A DNA stretch of 64,000 bases from assembly GCA_029339505.1 (NCBI GenBank), contig JAQISU010000094.1, forward strand, positions 1,620,001 through 1,684,000, given 5' to 3'. The position numbers and the translations under genes are program-made. This DNA comes from Unio delphinus (Eukaryota > Mollusca > Bivalvia > Unionida > Unionidae). This document shows positions 35,314-43,175 of this stretch, piece after piece. Each line of letters starts with the position of its first letter. Positions within the stretch are counted from its first letter, which is position 1. The notes beneath the pieces were generated by a model that was not told the origin of the DNA, did not search any database, and worked only from the letters and a program-made list of their open reading frames with translations.

Positions 35314-35951
35314 GTCCGAGGATCATGTAAATTTATTGTTATAAATCCGTGCGGGGTTGACTGAGCGTTACTAAAGAAATTTTTTAATTGATTATGATCC
35401 ATATAACCGCAGCACCATGTCTGCCAAATATTTCTAAGAGTATGAGTATTAACTCCGTTAAATACACACAATAAATTGCAGTTATCTCTGATCACTTTTG
35501 GAATCTGTGTGTAGCGTTGAGTGACATATATCACGTCTGTGCTTTTATGCCTGCCTCGGGAAAATATTCTAGCTGTGTTTGTTTGTTTATCTAACATCAC
35601 ATCGTCGAATACGACTAAATTGTTAATACTTCCATCGAGATCTTCTACTGATGGTGCCTCGTCAATATCGGTTATAAATTCAACGACGTTCTCACCTTTA
35701 ATTTCTGATGCATTCTCGTTAAAATCCTTTAACACTTCATAGCATCGTTGATCATCTACGCTAGGGGTAATTAAATACAACTTATCCCACTTCATCCATC
35801 TCATTATTAAATTAAGTAACAATTGCGTCTTGCCGGATCCAGATGGCCCGATTATAATCATCCGGATAGAGTTTTGTAGTGCTGCATGATGCTTAACCGG
35901 TTCTCTTGCTTTAGTCGCTGAAAAATCAATTATGTCCATATCTCTATACAT
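35277..35951 (-). CDS. FtsK/HerA-type DNA packaging ATPase
   Basis: The frame is 224 residues and uninterrupted. Walker A is GPSGSGKTQLLLNL (residues 35-48), Walker B NLVVFDDVML (about 112-121), and a sensor-like YVTQRYTQIPK follows. This is the A32-like genome-packaging motor of Polintons and related viruses, which pumps DNA into the capsid. Its last 12 codons lie inside the left TIR, so the right TIR carries a headless copy of the gene end. The start is either residue 1 or MDIIDF at residue 5, which aligns with the start in C. The zinc protein gene starts divergently 5 bp away. It is one of the few fully intact genes here. Confidence 0.93.
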   Translation of the reverse strand: MYRDMDIIDFSATKAREPVKHHAALQNSIRMIIIGPSGSGKTQLLLNLIMRWMKWDKLYLITPSVDDQRCYEVLKDFNENASEIKGENVVEFITDIDEAPSVEDLDGSINNLVVFDDVMLDKQTNTARIFSRGRHKSTDVIYVTQRYTQIPKVIRDNCNLLCVFNGVNTHTLRNIWQTWCCGYMDHNQLKNFFSNAQSTPHGFITINLHDPRTRYRIGLDQIFG

Positions 35952-35956
35952 AAATT

Positions 35957-36145
35957 ATGGATCTATATTGTGTGAAGTGTAAAACGCGTACTGGCATAAA
36001 TGATGTGACGACGATTACAACTAAGAATAACAGATCAGCACCAACTGGTAGATGTGCAACATGTGGTATAAAAAAGTTTAGATTTGTTTCTACAAAATCA
36101 AAGATTTTACAATTCGGAGATGTTTTTAAAAAAACGAGGAGGTGA
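35957..36145 (+). CDS. Zinc-ribbon domain (DUF5679-like), N-terminal part of PLA2 gene
   Basis: 62 residues with CVKC (5-8) and CATC (33-36), followed by GIKKFRFVS. This is the small C-x2-C...C-x2-C ribbon seen in many large DNA viruses and Polintons. The frame closes 26 bp after the PLA2 frame opens, at an A7 run (36128-36134). In element C the ribbon tail and the PLA2 domain share one frame, so in D this is probably the first half of a single protein cut by a one-base indel. The alternative is two overlapping genes. Confidence 0.75.
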   Translation: MDLYCVKCKTRTGINDVTTITTKNNRSAPTGRCATCGIKKFRFVSTKSKILQFGDVFKKTRR

Positions 36146-36434
36146 TATCGCAGCCAAATTGGCAAAGCTCCCTGGAACCCCATGGGCAAAATACCCCGGA
36201 GAAAAACACCTTGCAGGGTATAGCTACTGTGGCCCCGGAACACGATTAGATATCAAACTTGATGATCAAAATCAACCTCGACGTGGTGAAGAACCGATAA
36301 ATGCTATTGATAAGGCGTGTCATGCTCATGATGTTGCATATAGGAGCAGCGATTTGCAGCAAAGACATCTAGCAGATGTGAAATTAATTCATGCATTAAA
36401 TGCTATTCCTGATAAATCTTGCAAAGAAAAATAA
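36120..36434 (+). CDS. Phospholipase A2-like domain protein
   Basis: The calcium-loop motif YCGPGTRLD (residues 36-44 from Met 36120) and the catalytic-site motif DKACHAHDVAY (His70-Asp71) are both present. They resemble the parvovirus VP1-type PLA2 used to breach endosomal membranes during entry. A TAA at 36432-36434 cuts off about 20 C-terminal residues. Homology to C continues past it to the shared LGAGN end at 36494 (TTA in C, TAA here). The catalytic part is intact. The role in entry is inferred from the family. Confidence 0.8.
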   Translation: MFLKKRGGDIAAKLAKLPGTPWAKYPGEKHLAGYSYCGPGTRLDIKLDDQNQPRRGEEPINAIDKACHAHDVAYRSSDLQQRHLADVKLIHALNAIPDKSCKEK

Positions 36435-36501
36435 GCTTCATGGTTAATAAAATCGTCTATGAAAAGCAAATTGATGTTAGGTGCCGGTAATTAATAACAA
36501 C

Positions 36502-37460
36502 ATGGAATCTATTTATTATTCTCCAAAATGATACTGGCGGGGTAACGCTGCAATCAATAAACTCGCTAGCGCCGCAAAAGTAAAAAGGCCACTGCGGCTA
36601 ATTGGTTATGCAAACAAGCTATATGGCAAATTTATTTACCAGCGCCTAAACAAATTAATTACTCGCAGTTTGATGTGACTGTCCCTAATGAAGTTCATGA
36701 GGCTGATATATTATATTTGCCACATGACAAAGGTTACAAATACGCGCTAACCGTAGTTGATGTTGCGAGTCGATACAAACAAGCAGAACCGCTAAAAACA
36801 AGATCCTCAACTGAAGTAGCTTCTGCATTTGAAAGGATTTATCGACGAGGCCCACTACGCTGGCAAAATCTATTGCAGGTTGATCCTGGCAAGGAATTTC
36901 AAGGCGCTGTTTTATTAGCGATGAAACATCATAATGTCACAATATGACGAGGGCATACTGCGTTACATCGCGATCAGGCAATTGTAGAACGATTTAATCG
37001 GACTCTTGCAGAGCGGTTATTTGGATATCAATACGCGAAGGAGTTTATTCAGGATAAAAGATCCCGTGAATGGGTTAAGAGATTACCAGCTGTGATTACC
37101 GCACTGAATAACGAGATTACTCGAACAATTAACATGAAACCTATCAACGCGATTAAGAAAGCGTCTATACCAGAAATGGAAATCCATGGGATTTCACAAA
37201 AAGATTTCAAAGAACCAATTCTTAGTAGTTATGTCACTGTTAGGTATTTATACGAACCAGGAGAGCTGGAAGGTGGCACAAAAAGGGCTACTGATCCTAT
37301 TTGGAGTGTTACTGCACACAAGATATCTACTATAACACGATCAACTGGTAGACCTCCAATCTATAAATTGGATTCAACTGCCCCTCAGCGGGGTTTTACA
37401 CGCGAACAACTCCAAGTGATTCCTGACGATACTCAATTACCACCACAGGGTCTTAACTAG
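36502..37460 (+). pseudogene. Retroviral-type (rve) integrase, Polinton INT
   Basis: It starts MESIYYSPK at 36502. A TGA follows at 36529-36531 (GGA in C), a frameshift at the A5 run 36582-36586, and TGA at 36945-36947. DDE core: first Asp in HEADILYLP, second in LQVDPGKEFQG, Glu in AIVERFNRTLAERLF. The second stop lies before the Glu, so the catalytic triad cannot be made in one piece. The C-terminal domain (VRYLYEPGELEGG, ATDPIWSV, STAPQRGFTREQLQVI) is open. Polinton integrase inserts the linear genome and makes 6 bp duplications. The stop overlaps the opposing HNH-like gene end by 8 bp. Confidence 0.9.
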
Positions 37461-37758
37461 CGCCGTTGCGTCTATTGCACTCAAGACAAGTCAACATCAC
37501 ATTGTTTCTGACATGACCGAGACTGTTATTTTTTCTGTCTACGGTAAATTGGCGAGGATCCTTATCCGAATACTGCCAACGCATTATACAATTGCAGCTT
37601 GCGCAGTGATTATTCTGTTGTTTCTTCAAAGTGATTATTAATCCAGCATCAATGTCTAATTCTCGTTGTTTTTTTTTTATTGTCTTGTTGTTTGTAACCG
37701 GAGAGTTTTTTATCAATAATTTGAATATCAATATCATCCATTCTTGTGTCATTATCAT
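37453..37758 (-). CDS. Zinc/HNH-endonuclease-like C-terminal domain of the polymerase-helicase gene
   Basis: The core reads NNHCASCNCIMRW, then QFTVDRKNNSLGHVRNN and VMLTCLECNRR: two CxxC pairs and a D-R-x-N-N-x(2)-G-H centre, the pattern of HNH/Endo VII-type zinc endonucleases. It is joined to the helicase in C apart from one indel. In D it is separated by a TGA at 37784-37786 (CGA in C) and an A8-run frameshift at about 37,672. The listed Met is therefore unlikely to be a true start. The nuclease assignment is moderate, because the usual first His of HNH is not obvious. Confidence 0.6.
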   Translation of the reverse strand: MIMTQEWMILIFKLLIKNSPVTNNKTIKKKQRELDIDAGLIITLKKQQNNHCASCNCIMRWQYSDKDPRQFTVDRKNNSLGHVRNNVMLTCLECNRRNGAS

Positions 37759-37783
37759 CGCCTGACTCTGTCAGGATAATTCT

Positions 37784-39136
37784 TCAAAGTGGATTTATTT
37801 TTCGTACTCTGGATACTGCGAGATAGACTAAATTTGACCATTCGATGCGATTATCTACCATCCAAACAATTGTATCCGATATAGTTAATCCCTGTGAAGA
37901 ATGTATCGTCGCTGCGTATCCTAGCGTCCACGGGGATTTATTAGCACGCAATGCATCTTCAACAACGCTGATATCAACCAGCACAATATCATTTAATACG
38001 AGAATTTGTTTTTCACGCTGTCCTGGAATATCAACTTCGATATTCTGTTTTCGTGTATCCGAAGGCCTATAACAAAGAGGTACTGGAAGTACGGCAAATT
38101 TTTCTTTATGCAATTCAAATAACTTCATCTGAAGTGTGTCTCTGACAATTTTTCTACTTGCAACAATTATCAAATCGTTTGGTCTCCACGTTTCCCAAAA
38201 ATCATTCATTTGAGTCTCTGAAATCACTTCACGCGCTATTTCACACTGGATTCTATCCGGTTGTAATCTAATTAGCGCTTTGAATTCTCGTAATTTTTCA
38301 TCAAGTGATCTATAATCAGTGGTAATTTCTTCATAATAGTCTACAAAACCCTTTAGCCATTTATGTGAGGATGCACCGACAAATGGTGGTGGTTGGCCGT
38401 CATCACAGCACATGACGACTTTTGTGTTTTTGTTTAACAACCACTCGAGAAATGTTTGTAATACATCTAATGACACTGTGCATATTTCATCCCAGATTAT
38501 GATTTCAGGAATGAATTTATCACCCATACGCTCAGGAGTCCATTTGTCACCCTTCCATCGAAAGAAGCTGTGATAGGGACAGGCATTTACCCCTCGTTGT
38601 TTCATCTCTCTGGCGAGTCTGTGAGTTGGTGTTAGCACAATCATGTTTGACCGACGAAATAATTCGATTGCACGAGTTGTCTTTCCTGACCCACCACAGC
38701 CGTTTAAATAAACTGTCTTGTATCTACATACGGGATCAGATACCGGTGGTGCATTAGAAAATTCTGATTGAATTTCAATACGGTTATAACAAAGATATTT
38801 ATCATCCATGGCAACGTCTGCGGATTCACAATACTCGTGTAGTGTTTCCTTTTTAAATCGCCAACGTCCCCAATTTTCCTCGGGATCTGTGAAAGCCGCT
38901 ACAGCTGATTTGTATTCACTGTTGATATACATCGAATCAGTGGCTACTCTAACCGCGGTATTAGGAAATCTATTTATCATCGAAAATAGATTAATAGAAG
39001 CATAGGCTAGCATAGAACTTCTCAAATGTGTGTACTGGGAATTATATCCATCACAGTAGGTAACAACCGTACCTAATTTCTCACCATTTGATAGAAAAGC
39101 ATCCTTACGGGATACAAGTTTCCCTGTCTCGTTAAA
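37784..39136 (-). CDS. Superfamily 1 helicase domain fused downstream of polymerase B
   Basis: The first 50 residues finish the polymerase: YCDGYNSQYTH and VATDSMYI, motif C with the TDS acidic pair. The helicase follows: motif I YLNGCGGSGKTTRAIELF, motif II IIIWDEICTV, motif III CCDDGQPPPF, motif V AATIHSSQGLTISDT, and motif VI VYLAVSRVRK. It would unwind DNA ahead of or beside the polymerase. The frame is open upstream to 39136, where a short T-run indel separates it from the rest of the polymerase. The stop at 37784 follows motif VI directly. Confidence 0.88.
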   Translation of the reverse strand, partial: FNETGKLVSRKDAFLSNGEKLGTVVTYCDGYNSQYTHLRSSMLAYASINLFSMINRFPNTAVRVATDSMYINSEYKSAVAAFTDPEENWGRWRFKKETLHEYCESADVAMDDKYLCYNRIEIQSEFSNAPPVSDPVCRYKTVYLNGCGGSGKTTRAIELFRRSNMIVLTPTHRLAREMKQRGVNACPYHSFFRWKGDKWTPERMGDKFIPEIIIWDEICTVSLDVLQTFLEWLLNKNTKVVMCCDDGQPPPFVGASSHKWLKGFVDYYEEITTDYRSLDEKLREFKALIRLQPDRIQCEIAREVISETQMNDFWETWRPNDLIIVASRKIVRDTLQMKLFELHKEKFAVLPVPLCYRPSDTRKQNIEVDIPGQREKQILVLNDIVLVDISVVEDALRANKSPWTLGYAATIHSSQGLTISDTIVWMVDNRIEWSNLVYLAVSRVRKINPL

Positions 39137-41490
39137 TCCGTTACAATAAAATCGTATTCAGCGATGTCTATGATCAACCGCGAAGAGTATTTTGCATTGT
39201 CGTATCTTCCACCCTGGGTAAATTTACCGATTATTCTTCGTCCTAAATCTTTTGCTTGTTCTTTTTTAATTTCAAATAACTGCATAGACAATTTCATGAT
39301 TTCTTCCTCGCTGAAATCTGGAAAATGCTCTCGCTGTTCGCTAATTATTCTATCTAGATCGGGTTGTGGTAGCCAAACTTCTTTCTGAGCTCGATAGGAT
39401 ATAATCGCTTCACTGACAATTAACGATATTAGCATACCACAATCGATCATATATCTCAATAACACTATTGGCATCCAGGCCTTTTCAGATAGGTGTCTAC
39501 CAAGCCAAACATAACTACACGGATGTAACCCTGTAGCTAATTCGAATGATATCACACGAGCGAATCCAGTTAAATCAAAATCAGGCAATGGACCATTAAT
39601 CGCAACACGAGTCATTTCATGCGTGGGGTGTCCAAATCGTTTAAAATACTCAGAGCATTCTCCATACCCGAAAAAACTTCCAGGATAACACACGGATATA
39701 TCAATTGAAATCATACCATCACGTGAGTATTTTGTATTCCACAGTCCTCTATGACCGAATTCGGCGCAACTCAATTTAACGTCCTCGAGAAAATCACTTC
39801 GTGTTGCACGCCATGAGTTTTTTTCTCTTGCAAAGTGAGCTACCACTGATGGAATAGTAAAACTATCCGTTAATAGTTTTTCATGGAAACTCTCCGGTGA
39901 AAAATCATTTGCAATTTTTCTCATTCTAATATCTAACTCTTCAACGCGATATAATTCACCATTTGGTCTTACAAATTGATCGAATCCTATTTCGGGATCT
40001 TCATCACTTCTAAGTAACCACACTGACACAGGATCATCCTTACACAGCGTGTGAATAGCATCGAATAATTTCTCATTATAAAAAACATCCCCGACGAACT
40101 CCTTGGGGATATATTTCACGATTCGTTCTCGTGGAAATATTGTTACTGCAGGTGTCCACGCGTGTTCGTTATGATCAATAATTTCAATTGGCGCTCCTCG
40201 CGATTGATATTTCGGTTCGTATAATACTTCTCCGGTTATTGTCGTTACTGATATTGGGAATTTTAATAATGTTTCTAATTTAGCTATATCAGAAATCTTT
40301 GCACCGTGCTGTTTCACTGTTAGTTCCCATTCGGTTATTTTCCTACGTCGCAGATCAGTTAGTTTATTTCCTCGGGATGCATTTGTGAAGTGTTCCATTA
40401 CCCGTGTTGCTACACAATTCAGTGAACTAGAATATATCATAGGAGCTAGTTTTGCAATATTGGGTTTATCATTTAGCGGGTATATTCCATAAACAACTGC
40501 TGTTACAGGATAAGATCTCTCGTAGTATGGTTTGTCGATTCCAGTTAGAATTCCTGGTTTGGAATCTCTACTCAGTGTGATTGTTTTTTTATTCTTGAGG
40601 ATTGGTTCAAATTTATCCTTGATAATCCATTTGCCTTCGACTTCGATAATGAATTTTATCCTGAAAAAATACTTCTGTTGAGAATTGCTTTGCAATGATT
40701 TCCAGCCCGCTGGCTCGCCAAGGTGTGAAATCACCTCAGCTGCTCTTTCATCGTTCATAGTAGCATCGATGATGGGTACATTGACATCTTCATCAATAAT
40801 TCGAAATGTCGACCAACAATGTGCTGCACCGTCTCGGTAGAATTCATTAAAACACTCTCTGATTTTACCCAGTATAGTTCTATCACCGATTAGACGTTTT
40901 GATGTATCAGAGACTCTATCGAGATTGAAATTAACATTTTTCCAGGGTTTAATTTTCGATAATCTTTTGAACTCTTTATCGAGATTGAATTTAGCATTTT
41001 TCCAGGGCTTAAATTTTAATAATCTCTTAAATTCCTTCATGTTACCGTCCACTAGACGTTTTTTTGGTTTATCGTTACCGTCCACTAGACGTTTTTTTGG
41101 TTTATCGTTACCGTCCACTAGACGTTTTTTTGGTTTATCGAGATTAAATCTAGGACTAATTTTTAATAATCTCTTAAACTCCTTCATGTTACCGTTCACT
41201 AGACGTTTTTTTGGTTTATCGAGATTAAATCTAGGATTAATTTTTAATAATCTCTTAAACTCCTTCATGTTACCGTCCACTAGACGTTTTTTTGGTTTAT
41301 CGAGATTAAATCTAGGATTAATTTTTAATAATCTCTTAAACTCCTTCATGTTACCGTCCACTAGACGTTTTTTTGGTTTATCGAGATTAAATCTAGGACT
41401 AATTTTTAATAATCTCTTAAACTCCTTATCAGGATTGAATTGAGCATTTTTCCAAGGCTTAATTTTCAATAATCTCTCAAACTTCTTCAT
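39073..41490 (-). CDS. Protein-primed DNA polymerase B with N-terminal repeats
   Basis: 805 residues. Residues 1-190 are nested basic repeats (27-residue and 11-residue units). A long unassigned region follows, perhaps terminal protein and exonuclease. Then come FGHRGLWNTKYSRDG and motif A ISIDISVCYPGSFFGY (Asp, Tyr-Pro), and LGRRIIGKFTQGG as the motif B region. Motif C lies after a frameshift at about 39,134, in the adjoining helicase frame. Polintons replicate linear DNA by protein priming with this enzyme. The zinc-finger gene starts divergently 24-42 bp away across an AT-rich gap that probably holds both promoters. Confidence 0.88.
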   Translation of the reverse strand: MKKFERLLKIKPWKNAQFNPDKEFKRLLKISPRFNLDKPKKRLVDGNMKEFKRLLKINPRFNLDKPKKRLVDGNMKEFKRLLKINPRFNLDKPKKRLVNGNMKEFKRLLKISPRFNLDKPKKRLVDGNDKPKKRLVDGNDKPKKRLVDGNMKEFKRLLKFKPWKNAKFNLDKEFKRLSKIKPWKNVNFNLDRVSDTSKRLIGDRTILGKIRECFNEFYRDGAAHCWSTFRIIDEDVNVPIIDATMNDERAAEVISHLGEPAGWKSLQSNSQQKYFFRIKFIIEVEGKWIIKDKFEPILKNKKTITLSRDSKPGILTGIDKPYYERSYPVTAVVYGIYPLNDKPNIAKLAPMIYSSSLNCVATRVMEHFTNASRGNKLTDLRRRKITEWELTVKQHGAKISDIAKLETLLKFPISVTTITGEVLYEPKYQSRGAPIEIIDHNEHAWTPAVTIFPRERIVKYIPKEFVGDVFYNEKLFDAIHTLCKDDPVSVWLLRSDEDPEIGFDQFVRPNGELYRVEELDIRMRKIANDFSPESFHEKLLTDSFTIPSVVAHFAREKNSWRATRSDFLEDVKLSCAEFGHRGLWNTKYSRDGMISIDISVCYPGSFFGYGECSEYFKRFGHPTHEMTRVAINGPLPDFDLTGFARVISFELATGLHPCSYVWLGRHLSEKAWMPIVLLRYMIDCGMLISLIVSEAIISYRAQKEVWLPQPDLDRIISEQREHFPDFSEEEIMKLSMQLFEIKKEQAKDLGRRIIGKFTQGGRYDNAKYSSRLIIDIAEYDFIVTDLTRQGNLYPVRMLFYQMVRN
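41030..41437 (-). repeat. Nested 81/33 bp tandem repeats in polymerase N-terminus
   Basis: Three 81 bp units encode DKPKKRLVDGN plus MKEFKRLLKINPRFNL. Two extra 33 bp units encode DKPKKRLVDGN alone, giving three in a row. Diverged KEFKRL-KPWKN units flank the array. All multiples keep the reading frame. Confidence 0.93.
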
Positions 41491-41514
41491 ACTATAATTA
41501 AAACAAGCATTTAA

Positions 41515-41871
41515 ATGAAAGATTTATATATAATGAATCACTGCAAATGGCTCATGATTGGATCAACGACTCCGTGTAACAAATCATGCAGAAAGGAATT
41601 CTGTGGGTATCATACGCAAAGCTTTCGTCGTGGAAGCCTTGGTCCATTACCCTGCATACGATGTGGGGTTGGGGTCAGGGGGGAATCGCAGTTATGTCTG
41701 AGTTGTGGTGGTAAGCGATATAGGGAATTGAAGCGTTATTATGACAAAAGAATAAAAAATGGACAATCAATCAGAAATTATGACCCTGAAAAAGTCCTTG
41801 ACTCTGACAACGTCAAGGATAAAGTCATAAGAACCCCCAAGACTACATCGAAAGATTTTCCAAAGATGTAA
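41515..41871 (+). CDS. Cysteine-rich zinc-finger protein, unknown
   Basis: 118 residues. Met 41533 (MNHCKWLMIG) is the likelier start because the cysteine array begins there. Candidate zinc ligands: C10, C21, C25, C30, H33, then CIRC (47-50) and CLSC (61-64), followed by a basic helix KRYRELKRYYDKR. This suggests nucleic-acid binding or regulation. It is the first gene of a cassette that A and C lack. Intact. Confidence 0.7.
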   Translation: MKDLYIMNHCKWLMIGSTTPCNKSCRKEFCGYHTQSFRRGSLGPLPCIRCGVGVRGESQLCLSCGGKRYRELKRYYDKRIKNGQSIRNYDPEKVLDSDNVKDKVIRTPKTTSKDFPKM

Positions 41872-41916
41872 TCATTAGACCAAACAATGAATTAGACAAA
41901 TAGTATTAGTATACGA

Positions 41917-42408
41917 ATGAACCAAGAATTCAGACCACACCCTGTGATTACAAATTATGAAGCATCCAGTGATGGTACTGTCAGAAACCGTAGACTGAAG
42001 AAACCAGTTGGTGCTGTGAATAATCGAGGGTATTTGAAGTTTGGCGCTGGAAAGAAAATTTATTACTGCCATCGTTTCGTGTATGAGTGTTTCCATGGAT
42101 TGATCAAGGATGGTTTTGTTATTGATCATAAGGATTCTAATCCAAAGAATAATTTTTTATCAAATCTAGAAGTTGTTACCCCAAGTGAGAATTTGAAACG
42201 GGGAAAGACTGGTACTTGCTCAAAAAAAGCGAGACCCGTAAAATCTTTGAATACAACAACTAACGAAGAAAAAATATTTCAATCGATATATGAAGCCAGT
42301 GGGTACTTCGATATTTGTAGAGCCTCAGTACGATTTGTTGCAGAGGGGGTTTATCGATCTGCCATTTCAAAAAAGAACGGACAGAAAATTAAATTTAGTT
42401 ATGTCTGA
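41917..42408 (+). CDS. NUMOD4-HNH free-standing homing endonuclease
   Basis: 163 residues. N-terminal NUMOD4-like YEASSDGTVRNRRLKK (14-29). HNH core: HRFVYECFHG (H52), FVIDHKDSNPKNNFLSNLE (D70-H71, N78-N79). The C-terminal NUMOD1-like part is SIYEASGYFDICRASVR. This architecture is typical of mobile endonucleases in phages and giant viruses, which cut intron- or gene-less alleles. The frame is intact and composition matches its neighbours. No intron is visible. It looks like a selfish gene carried inside the virus-like element. Confidence 0.85.
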   Translation: MNQEFRPHPVITNYEASSDGTVRNRRLKKPVGAVNNRGYLKFGAGKKIYYCHRFVYECFHGLIKDGFVIDHKDSNPKNNFLSNLEVVTPSENLKRGKTGTCSKKARPVKSLNTTTNEEKIFQSIYEASGYFDICRASVRFVAEGVYRSAISKKNGQKIKFSYV

Positions 42409-42452
42409 TGCGTCATATTTTTCATTTAGAAATATATAATTGTTATAGAATA

Positions 42453-42809
42453 ATGAATTCTGAAAAAATGAATAGCATTATTGATGAAATTTCAAAATTG
42501 AAAAGTCAGGATATCCAACTATCAGATGGTTTAAATCCTGATCAAATCATGTCAGATTTTCAAGATATAGAATACGGAGTTAACACTAACAAATATATGC
42601 TGCCCAAGAAATACGCGCTAATCAAGAGAATTCAGAATTCTATTCGAGACTCTCTTTCATTTTCCAGTGACGTAAGTGCGTTCGTTCCGTTATTTACTAT
42701 CGTAGAGGGAATACGAAAAGAATTAGGTAGGGAATACGAATTGAAAAAAGAGGTTAATTCTAAAGTTAGAAACCTACGAGCGTTAATTCAAGAAAATGAA
42801 AAATTTTGA
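42453..42809 (+). CDS. Small helical protein, unknown
   Basis: The open frame from the Met at 42453 gives about 118 residues: MNSEKMNSIIDEISKLKSQ at the start and a charged helical end (KELGREYELKKEVNSKVRN). No known family. It lies directly downstream of the homing endonuclease, which points to the same accessory cassette. Confidence 0.55.
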   Translation: MNSEKMNSIIDEISKLKSQDIQLSDGLNPDQIMSDFQDIEYGVNTNKYMLPKKYALIKRIQNSIRDSLSFSSDVSAFVPLFTIVEGIRKELGREYELKKEVNSKVRNLRALIQENEKF

Positions 42810-42811
42810 CC

Positions 42812-42873
42812 GTGACCGATCCTCAAAGAGATTTTGTCATTTTTTTATTGTGACCGATCCTCAAAGAGATTTT
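42812..42873. repeat. Two direct repeats of a 24 bp word
   Basis: GTGACCGATCCTCAAAGAGA plus TTTT occurs at 42812 and 42850 (period 38 bp), each followed by a T-run. It sits right after a stop codon, in the only long spacer of element D. Confidence 0.85.
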
Positions 42874-43132
42874 CATTTTTTTTAGCATTGTTTGATTGAA
42901 AACAACAAAATAACTGAATCTAAAATATTTCACACACACTGAATAAAAAAATCGATAGGCCGTTAATGGATGTTTTAGTCGATATGATGGTTCCGATTGA
43001 TCAAATGTCAAATGGTGCAAGCGTCAGAATTAATTATTTTATATACAATTTGGACACTTGCGCCATCACTGATAACGCCCTTAAAACGCTTCCATGATCG
43101 TGTTAAAAATCATCCGAAGTGTCGAATTAGCT
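42874..43132. other. Spacer in element D
   Basis: AT-rich, no frame of note. GTGCAAGCGTCAGAATTAAT and GGACACTTGCGCCATCACTG may form a loose inverted pair (TGCAAG/CTTGCG). It could hold a promoter for the rightward virion block. Confidence 0.4.
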
Positions 43133-43175
43133 GAAAATTGTTTTGCAATTGAAAAATTGTTTGCGATTTCAAATA

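Noticed and set aside
35521..35742. Plus-strand frame opposite the packaging ATPase, and similar frames opposite the polymerase and helicase (for example 38808-39005, 40925-41443)
   Set aside because: Shadows of well-supported minus-strand genes with no recognisable motifs.
36120..36145. Programmed -1 ribosomal frameshift at the A AAA AAC site between zinc ribbon and PLA2
   Set aside because: The PLA2 frame is +1 relative to the ribbon frame, so a -1 slip would not join them. The breaks in other genes go in different directions, which fits indels better than recoding.
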